From: Gammaproteobacteria bacterium
Lineage (GTDB): Bacteria > Pseudomonadota > Gammaproteobacteria > PS1 > Pseudothioglobaceae
Reading direction: 5' to 3'
Length of the DNA stretch: 12,239 nt
Assembly (NCBI GenBank): GCA_024280535.1
Contig: JAJRPY010000149.1
Span: 1-12,239 of the forward strand
Each line of letters starts with the position of its first letter. The first letter of the stretch is position 1. Below are positions 7,510 to 12,239 of this stretch, in pieces. Under the pieces are notes generated by a model. That model saw only the letters and a program-made list of their open reading frames with translations. It had not been told where the DNA came from and ran no database searches. Both the position numbers and the translations under genes were made by a program.

Positions 7510-7532
7510 AAGCCCCATACGGGGCTTTTTTT
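7510..7532 (+). terminator. rho-independent terminator after rpsO
   Basis: A perfect GC-rich stem AGCCCC (7511-7516) / GGGGCT (7521-7526), extended by an A-T pair, closes a 4-nt ATAC loop and runs into seven T's (7526-7532). It lies 19 nt past the rpsO stop and 28 nt before prfB, so it should separate the two transcripts. Confidence 0.93.
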
Positions 7533-7560
7533 ATGCCCACTCAATAGTAAAATTAGCCTC

Positions 7561-8655
7561 ATGGAACTATCACCCACTTACCAACACATTGACGATCTGA
7601 TTCAGCGTGCAAAACTATTATCCCTTCATTTAAATCTTGAGGAAAAACAAGCTCGCCTAGAAGAAGTGCAACTTGAAATGGAAAACCCCGAAATATGGTC
7701 CGACCCTAATTATGCCCAAACCTTAAGTCAAGAAAAATCAAAATTAGACTCCCTATGTCAAGCCTTTAAACAAGCAGACAGCATTTTAAACGATGCCAGA
7801 GAATTGCTTGATATAGCACAATCTGAAGACGACGAAGAGACGGTCAATGGCGTTAAAGAAGACCTTAATCTGATAGAAGAATCCATTGCAAAACTTGAAT
7901 TTGAGCGTATGTTTAATGGCGAACTGGATGCCAATTCAGCCTATTTGGACATACAATCAGGCTCGGGCGGAACAGAGGCGCAAGATTGGGCAGAAATGGT
8001 ACTACGAATGTACTTGCGCTGGGGTGATCAACACCAATTCAAGGTTAAACTGATGGAGGCCTCAGCCGGTGAAGTTGCCGGTATCAAATCTGCCACTATT
8101 CACTTTGAGGGCGAATATGCCTATGGGTGGCTTCGCAGTGAAATTGGCATTCATCGATTAGTACGAAAATCCCCCTTCAACGCCAACGGCAAGCGTCATA
8201 CTTCATTTTGCTCCGTATTTGTATCACCCGAAGTTGATGATAATATTGATATTGAAATCAATAAATCCGACATTCGTATTGACACATATCGTGCCAGTGG
8301 TGCCGGCGGTCAGCACGTCAACAAAACCGATTCTGCCGTGCGCATCACCCACCTGCCCACCAATACCGTGGTTCAATGTCAAGATGGACGCTCCCAGCAT
8401 GCCAATAAAGATCAGGCTATGAAACAATTAAAATCAAAACTCTATGAACTTGAAATGCAAAAACGTCACAGCGAAAATCAAGCACAAGAAAACGCCAAAT
8501 CCGACATTGGCTGGGGGCATCAAATCCGCTCATATGTACTTGACCAATCGCGCATCAAAGATTTGCGCACAGGCGTAGAATCAACCAATACCAGCGATGT
8601 ACTTGATGGCAATTTAGATCAATTTATTGAAGCCAGTCTGAAAGCTGGATATTAA
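7561..8655 (+). CDS. prfB: peptide chain release factor 2 (RF2)
   Basis: Recognises UGA and UAA stop codons in the ribosomal A site and triggers peptide release. At 364 residues it matches E. coli RF2 (365) along its whole length. The stop-recognition tripeptide SPF is at 204-206 and the catalytic GGQ at 249-251 (Gln251 is normally methylated). The gene reads as one continuous frame. In many bacteria, including E. coli, a programmed +1 frameshift at an internal UGA near codon 26 autoregulates RF2; here that position reads CAT TTA AAT (residues 23-25, 7627-7635) with no UGA and no upstream AGGGGG-like element. No Shine-Dalgarno sequence is visible; a TAAAAT at 7548-7553 close to the ATG may be its -10 element. 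Confidence 0.97.
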   Translation: MELSPTYQHIDDLIQRAKLLSLHLNLEEKQARLEEVQLEMENPEIWSDPNYAQTLSQEKSKLDSLCQAFKQADSILNDARELLDIAQSEDDEETVNGVKEDLNLIEESIAKLEFERMFNGELDANSAYLDIQSGSGGTEAQDWAEMVLRMYLRWGDQHQFKVKLMEASAGEVAGIKSATIHFEGEYAYGWLRSEIGIHRLVRKSPFNANGKRHTSFCSVFVSPEVDDNIDIEINKSDIRIDTYRASGAGGQHVNKTDSAVRITHLPTNTVVQCQDGRSQHANKDQAMKQLKSKLYELEMQKRHSENQAQENAKSDIGWGHQIRSYVLDQSRIKDLRTGVESTNTSDVLDGNLDQFIEASLKAGY

Positions 8656-8731
8656 AAAACCTCAGCGTCACTTATACAACACAAAATACATTAACCGAAT
8701 ATCTGCATTTTTTATTGTCAAACCAAAGAAA
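8656..8731. other. prfB to glycosyltransferase spacer
   Basis: AT-rich spacer after prfB. I see no terminator hairpin with a T-run here, so some read-through from prfB into the glycosyltransferase operon is possible. It has no ORF and no tRNA-like fold. The promoter of the downstream operon follows directly. Confidence 0.4.
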
Positions 8732-8761
8732 GTAACAAGCAGTATTTAGATAGACTATAAT
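8732..8761 (+). promoter_or_regulatory. probable promoter of the glycosyltransferase operon
   Basis: A perfect TATAAT at 8756-8761 follows GTAACA (8732-8737, 4/6 to consensus) with an 18-bp spacer. Only 8 bp separate the TATAAT from the ATG at 8770, which places the expected transcription start at about 8768-8770. The mRNA would then be leaderless or nearly so, consistent with the absence of a Shine-Dalgarno sequence. Confidence 0.55.
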
Positions 8762-8769
8762 ATATCGCA

Positions 8770-9810
8770 ATGACAATAATCAACTTTATTTCTGGCAAAG
8801 ATTTGGGTGGACCGAAGCAATCTTTCATACTGTATAGCGAGCTATTAATTAAATTTGGCTTTAAAGTCAATTCTGTAATCAGGCAAGGTGCACCACTTAA
8901 GGAAATTTTACAATCAATGGGTATTCACGTTGATGAAGTGAGTTATATTCGAACAACGCACCCTTTGTTTGTTAAAAAATCCATCCAAAAACTACGCGAG
9001 TCACTTCGCCCTATGAATGCCTCGATGATTTTCGTGCACAAACAATTAGACATTGAATTGGTGCGTCGTGCATTAGGTGATGAGGTAAAAATTATTGGTA
9101 TTATTCACGGATTTAACGCAGCACATATTGAACATGCTGATATATTAATTGCCGTTTCAGAAAAAGTTAAACAGTTTTTAAAAAACAATCACTACCGTAA
9201 GTCTATTTACGTTTTACCCAATATGGTCAAAATAGGCGAAAACCCTATCTACAAAGAATTACCCGCCACACCGCTGATTGGCGCCATGGGCGTTTTCAGA
9301 AGAAAAAAGGGCTTTCATGTGCTGATTAAAGCACTGTCCATCTTAAAACAGCGAGATACCCCATTCAAAGCCATCATTGCCGGACAAGGACGCATCACAT
9401 GGTATCTGAAATATTTACGTTGGAGGCTAGATTTAACCCAAGAACTGACGATGCGTGGCTGGGTTTCAAATAAAAATCGCGATGAATTTATTGACAATAT
9501 TGATTTGTACGTACTACCCTCTCGCACCGAAACCTTTGGCATGGTCGTAATTGAAGCCATGGCCAGAATGAAACGCACCATTGCCACTAAGTGCGGCGGG
9601 CCTGAAGAGATTATCACCCATGGTGTTGATGGTTTTTTAGTCGCAAAAGAAAATCCTGAGGCACTGGCCAACCAGTTAGAGGAATTAATCAACCACCCAG
9701 AAAAATCAACTCACATTCCAGCTGCTGCCTTTAACACCACAACCAATAATTATTCACCTGCTGCGGTTGCCAACGATTTAAAACACATTATTTCCAGCCT
9801 AACCAAATGA
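8770..9810 (+). CDS. GT4-family glycosyltransferase
   Basis: Retaining GT-B glycosyltransferase that probably adds a sugar from a nucleotide-sugar donor to a lipid-linked or LPS glycan on the cytoplasmic side. Its 346 residues show the N-terminal Rossmann half with the GGPKQSF loop near 13-19 (GT4 proteins usually have GGAE/GGVE here), a linker, and the C-terminal half beginning PLIGAMGVFRRKKGFHVLIKAL, then AIIAGQG, MRGWV and the E-X7-E motif (Glu254, Glu262 in TETFGMVVIEAMA), followed by CGGPEEIITHGVDGFLV. The start fits the usual GT4 beginning. It is the first gene of a three-gene operon and overlaps the next gene by ATGA. Donor and acceptor cannot be read from the sequence. Confidence 0.9.
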   Translation: MTIINFISGKDLGGPKQSFILYSELLIKFGFKVNSVIRQGAPLKEILQSMGIHVDEVSYIRTTHPLFVKKSIQKLRESLRPMNASMIFVHKQLDIELVRRALGDEVKIIGIIHGFNAAHIEHADILIAVSEKVKQFLKNNHYRKSIYVLPNMVKIGENPIYKELPATPLIGAMGVFRRKKGFHVLIKALSILKQRDTPFKAIIAGQGRITWYLKYLRWRLDLTQELTMRGWVSNKNRDEFIDNIDLYVLPSRTETFGMVVIEAMARMKRTIATKCGGPEEIITHGVDGFLVAKENPEALANQLEELINHPEKSTHIPAAAFNTTTNNYSPAAVANDLKHIISSLTK

Positions 9811-10616
9811 TTGCTATAGTGCCGCATAATTTACGCAAAGAAAGCAATATTGACAATATTGACTTTTCTCAATTAATATGGATTTCAGAACGCCCAAATA
9901 CTGATGGCACAATTAATGATCTGGGTTCGGATGATCATATTATCCTTTACCCGTCTTCAAAAATCTGGTTTTTAAACAACACCCAATTAAAATGCAATGT
10001 GTCACTTATCATTGCAGAGCCGCCATCAGTGCACAAAAGATACTATACTTGGCTATGGCTGCTGCGATTCAAATTTCATAAAATTTTTGTTCGCTACTCA
10101 CACTTGGCTATCAAATGCGACAATGTTATTTGCTTTCCTATCATTGGATGCTGGACCCAAGATGTTGACATTGACAATCCAATACAGAAGAATCAGCTTA
10201 TTTCAATCATCGCTTCTAACAGAAACCAGCTACCTGGGCATAAAATTAGACATCAAATAATCAAACAACTTTCCAATATCGACTGTGCTATTATTGGCCA
10301 AGGCTATCAACCTTTTAAAGAAAAAAAAGAAGGCTTATTGCCATACAATTTTTCAATTATTATAGAAAATTCCCAAGAAACTGATTACTTTACTGAAAAA
10401 TTAGTCGATTGCTTTGTCTGCATGACTACTCTTATATATAATATTGGCAATTATTTTAACCTAATTAAAAACCTTCAAACTGTTATTGAAAAATTATCAG
10501 AAGACCTTTACTTCAAAATGCAACCGATACTTATTAATAACCGCAAGCTTACGTTAAACTATGCTAATACTCGCCCATACCTTGTAAACGCCTTATTAGA
10601 GGAGACTACTAAATGA
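9807..10616 (+). CDS. GT10 (fucosyltransferase)-like protein with eroded conserved loop
   Basis: Family members include alpha-1,3/4-fucosyltransferases that use GDP-fucose. The 269-residue protein has the general plan of bacterial GT10-domain proteins: LIIAEPPSVHKRYY near 68-81, a GHKIRHQII block, then the signature YNFSIIIENS ending at Ser189 and DYFTEKLVDCF at 193-203, with Glu197 and Lys198 of the TEK motif retained. What normally follows, a loop of the form GTIPIYWGxP leading to the next helix, here reads CMTTLIY and then NIGNYF. The conserved Gly and Pro are replaced, and about four residues appear deleted, with a further short deletion after FNL. The frame is intact and is coupled by ATGA to both neighbours. 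It may be inactive or have altered specificity. The family call is good; function is uncertain. Confidence 0.75.
   Translation: MIAIVPHNLRKESNIDNIDFSQLIWISERPNTDGTINDLGSDDHIILYPSSKIWFLNNTQLKCNVSLIIAEPPSVHKRYYTWLWLLRFKFHKIFVRYSHLAIKCDNVICFPIIGCWTQDVDIDNPIQKNQLISIIASNRNQLPGHKIRHQIIKQLSNIDCAIIGQGYQPFKEKKEGLLPYNFSIIIENSQETDYFTEKLVDCFVCMTTLIYNIGNYFNLIKNLQTVIEKLSEDLYFKMQPILINNRKLTLNYANTRPYLVNALLEETTK
10598..10604 (+). promoter_or_regulatory. strong Shine-Dalgarno of the GT11 gene
   Basis: AGAGGAG lies 8 nt before the ATG at 10613. It is the only convincing Shine-Dalgarno sequence in the window. It confirms this start and suggests the last gene of the operon is translated independently of its neighbour despite the ATGA overlap. 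Confidence 0.75.
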
Positions 10617-11497
10617 TTATCGTTAATATGAATGGTGGATTGGGCAACCAAATGTTCCAATACGCTTTAGGAATGGCGCTATCCATCTCTAAGGAAACAG
10701 CGCTTAGACTGTACATTAAAGAAGTGCAAAATAGAGGTGATCATAATGGATTTGAGTTGGATAACGTCTTTAGTATATCCGCCAGCATTGCCACAGCTAA
10801 GGATCGCAGACAGGTTCTAGGATTTAGATATTCCCATAGGCTAATTAAACTCTTATGTTTAAAAAATATTCGCATTTTAAAAAGCAGTCGCTATATTTCT
10901 GAAAAATCATTTAACTATCAACACAACATATTTAATACTGGCAACAACATTTTTATTTATGGATTTTGGCAATCGGAACAATATTTTTCAAACTATCGAG
11001 ATGCTATCCTTAAAGAATTTACCTTTGCCCAACCATTCAATGAAGAAAATTTAGCCCTGAAAAAAACCATACAGTCTTGTCTCTCAGTCTCTATTCATGT
11101 AAGGCGCGGAGATTATATCTCTAACCCAGTCACCAACAAGTTTCATGGTGCATTAAGCGCGGATTACTACCAAAAAGCCATCGATAAACTTAAGCTTGAT
11201 AACGTCTTGTTTGTATTTTTTTCTGATGATTCAGACTGGGTTAAACATCATCTAGCACTCACAATACTTAATGATGGCAATTTTATCGTCGTTGATTGTA
11301 ATAGTGCTGGCGATAGCGCTAATGATATGCGACTAATGTCTCTTTGCCAGCACAACATCATAGCCAATAGTTCATTCAGCTGGTGGGGCGCTTGGCTGAA
11401 CACCAATCCAGGCAAAATTGTTATTGCGCCAAAAAATTGGTTTGTCGCTGATATGGATACTAGTGACTTAATTCCAGATAATTGGATACAAATTTAA
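10613..11497 (+). CDS. GT11-family alpha-1,2-fucosyltransferase-like glycosyltransferase
   Basis: GT11 enzymes transfer fucose from GDP-fucose, typically in alpha-1,2 linkage to galactose, in LPS O-antigen or capsule. The 294-residue protein begins with the family signature MNGGLGNQMFQYALGMAL, has HVRRGDY at 162-168 (the GDP-fucose-binding motif shared by alpha-1,2 and alpha-1,6 fucosyltransferases), FFSDDSDWV, and the late conserved NSSFSWWGAWLN. Length and motif order fit an intact enzyme, and no truncation is seen. It overlaps the GT10-like gene by ATGA and is the last gene of the operon. The sugar transferred is inferred from family; some GT11 members act on other acceptors. A GDP-fucose pathway (gmd, fcl) is not in the window. 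Confidence 0.9.
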   Translation: MIIVNMNGGLGNQMFQYALGMALSISKETALRLYIKEVQNRGDHNGFELDNVFSISASIATAKDRRQVLGFRYSHRLIKLLCLKNIRILKSSRYISEKSFNYQHNIFNTGNNIFIYGFWQSEQYFSNYRDAILKEFTFAQPFNEENLALKKTIQSCLSVSIHVRRGDYISNPVTNKFHGALSADYYQKAIDKLKLDNVLFVFFSDDSDWVKHHLALTILNDGNFIVVDCNSAGDSANDMRLMSLCQHNIIANSSFSWWGAWLNTNPGKIVIAPKNWFVADMDTSDLIPDNWIQI

Positions 11498-11503
11498 TCA
11501 GTT

Positions 11504-11581
11504 ATTAGCCCTATTTTTAACGACAAAAACCCCAATTATTAAAATTAGCAAACTCTGTGAAAAGTGAAAAACAGGGCTAAT
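11504..11581. repeat. imperfect 18-bp inverted repeat between convergent glycosyltransferase genes
   Basis: Left arm 11504-11521 and right arm 11564-11581 pair at 16 of 18 positions, with a perfect 9-bp outer core ATTAGCCCT/AGGGCTAAT, enclosing a 42-nt AT-rich loop. It begins 7 nt after the GT11 stop. There is no T-run after either arm, so it is not a textbook rho-independent terminator. No obvious target-site duplication flanks it. It may be a long hairpin protecting the mRNA 3' end or a small mobile-element relic. Confidence 0.6.
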
Positions 11582-11638
11582 TCTTAAAAATGATATCCGA
11601 ACCGAATAATTTTTCCAGCAACATTTATATAAGGGTGT
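11582..11638. other. spacer between inverted repeat and GT25 pseudogene
   Basis: AT-rich sequence between the inverted repeat and the stop codon of the GT25 reading frame. I see no gene, terminator or regulatory signal in it. Confidence 0.4.
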
Positions 11639-12239
11639 TTATTTTTCTCTAGAGCGATAAAATAAACAATTTTTAAATTTTAAATTTAACTTCATCACAA
11701 TATGCGCTATCTTCCAAACTGGCTTTATGATGCTAATTAAGCCAGTTGTATTTTTTTGATAACCAATAGTACTTCCTCCTAACTTCTCATCTATAGTAGT
11801 TATATAAGACTTATTGCTTGTCCATATAGGTGTTTTGTAAATATAAACAAATCTAAGCATATTATCAACAGCGGTCCTTTATGTTGACATATTTTGATAT
11901 AAATTTTTGGCAGCATTTTTCCCGACAATTTGCCCTATTGTTCCATGAGCAGGAACCACCCATTTAGTGAGCAACTCATTTTTTTCAAATATAATTTTTC
12001 CCTTTAGTCCTGATAAATCAACATAGTCATTTATACTGATCACATTTAAAATATCATCCAAATCCTCAAACAACGTTTTATCTATCACAATATCATCTTC
12101 AAGCAATACAGCAAAATCTTGCCGCTGCTCTTTGATAATTTCCCAAGCCCTAATATGAGATAAAAAGCACCCAACTTGACCTGCATTTGGCTTAACTAAG
12201 CTCATAATTAGACTTTGATTTTTACCAGCTTGTTTAATA
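11639..12239 (-). pseudogene. GT25-family LPS glycosyltransferase, interrupted by an in-frame TAA; 5' end outside the window
   Basis: GT25 enzymes (LgtB/LpsA type) add galactose or glucose to LPS oligosaccharide. The frame enters from the window edge and runs 119 codons, with the family motifs GQVGCFLSHIRAW and FAVLLEDDIVID (the EDD acid cluster), then HGTIGQIVGKNAAKNL. It meets a TAA at 11879-11881. In the same frame, directly after the stop, another 79 codons continue as family-like sequence, starting with VDNMLRFVYIYK and ending at a TAA at 11639. The two parts read as one protein of at least 198 residues, compatible with a family length near 250. The ATG at 12205 is internal, since upstream codons are open and the family has more N-terminal sequence. 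A nonsense mutation is the simplest reading; sequencing error or read-through remain possible. Confidence 0.78.

Noticed and set aside
9315-9692. 125-codon minus-strand ORF within the GT4 gene
   Set aside because: It is a shadow of the conserved GT4 C-terminal half, with no motif of its own.
9997-10260. 87-codon plus-strand ORF overlapping the GT10-like gene
   Set aside because: It is another frame of the GT10-like coding region. The GT10 frame carries the family motifs and is coupled to its neighbours.
11498-11600. intact insertion sequence or mobile element at the inverted repeat
   Set aside because: There is no transposase and no target-site duplication, and the 42-nt loop is too short for a gene; only a repeat can be supported.
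11639-11860. 73-residue minus-strand ORF as an independent small gene
   Set aside because: It is in the same frame as the GT25 sequence upstream, with family-like residues (VDN) before its ATG, so it is the C-terminal remnant of the interrupted gene.

Overview
The window is AT-rich bacterial chromosome, and nearly all of it is coding. The housekeeping proteins (MaeB-type malic enzyme, MraZ, RsmH, FtsL, FtsI/PBP3, DnaG, LpxL-type acyltransferase, S15, RF2) all read as gammaproteobacterial and resemble the E. coli proteins over long stretches. The low GC, the very short intergenic gaps and the slightly shortened proteins fit a marine, streamlined or symbiotic gammaproteobacterium. A sulfur-oxidising SUP05/Thioglobus-like lineage is my best guess, but that rests on overall style and no marker gene in the window proves it. 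There are no phage, plasmid, IS, CRISPR or tRNA genes.

Layout. Positions 1-698 (minus strand) hold the N-terminal two thirds of the catalytic part of a malic enzyme, cut by the window edge. A 195-bp gap to the mraZ start carries an MraZ-type operator: three GTGG boxes at exact 10-bp spacing. Positions 894-4430 (plus) are the start of the division/cell-wall (dcw) cluster, mraZ-rsmH-ftsL-ftsI, tightly coupled by ATGA overlaps. The cluster stops after ftsI instead of continuing into murE, and its end touches the end of dnaG (minus, 4431-6236) with no gap. An lpxL/htrB-type lipid A acyltransferase (6250-7146) diverges from dnaG across only 13 bp. Next come rpsO with its own promoter and a clear rho-independent terminator, and prfB (RF2), which lacks the usual programmed frameshift.

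From 8770 the window becomes a surface-glycan locus. A GT4 glycosyltransferase, a GT10 (fucosyltransferase-like) protein and a GT11 alpha-1,2-fucosyltransferase-like protein form one operon coupled by ATGA overlaps, apparently driven by a promoter so close to the first ATG that the mRNA could be leaderless. Facing it from the right edge is a GT25 (LPS-type) glycosyltransferase gene interrupted by one in-frame TAA. The space between the two convergent units contains an imperfect 18-bp inverted repeat. These enzymes probably decorate LPS or another surface glycan with fucose-type sugars, but the GT10-like and GT25 members both show signs of decay.

I see no clearly new multi-gene system. The points most worth a second look are the lost HX4E acid residue in the LpxL-type acyltransferase, the two cysteine-bounded insertions in FtsI, the eroded sugar-binding loop in the GT10-like protein, the nonsense codon in the GT25 gene, and the combination of glycosyltransferase families, which recalls Lewis-antigen synthesis in Helicobacter pylori.
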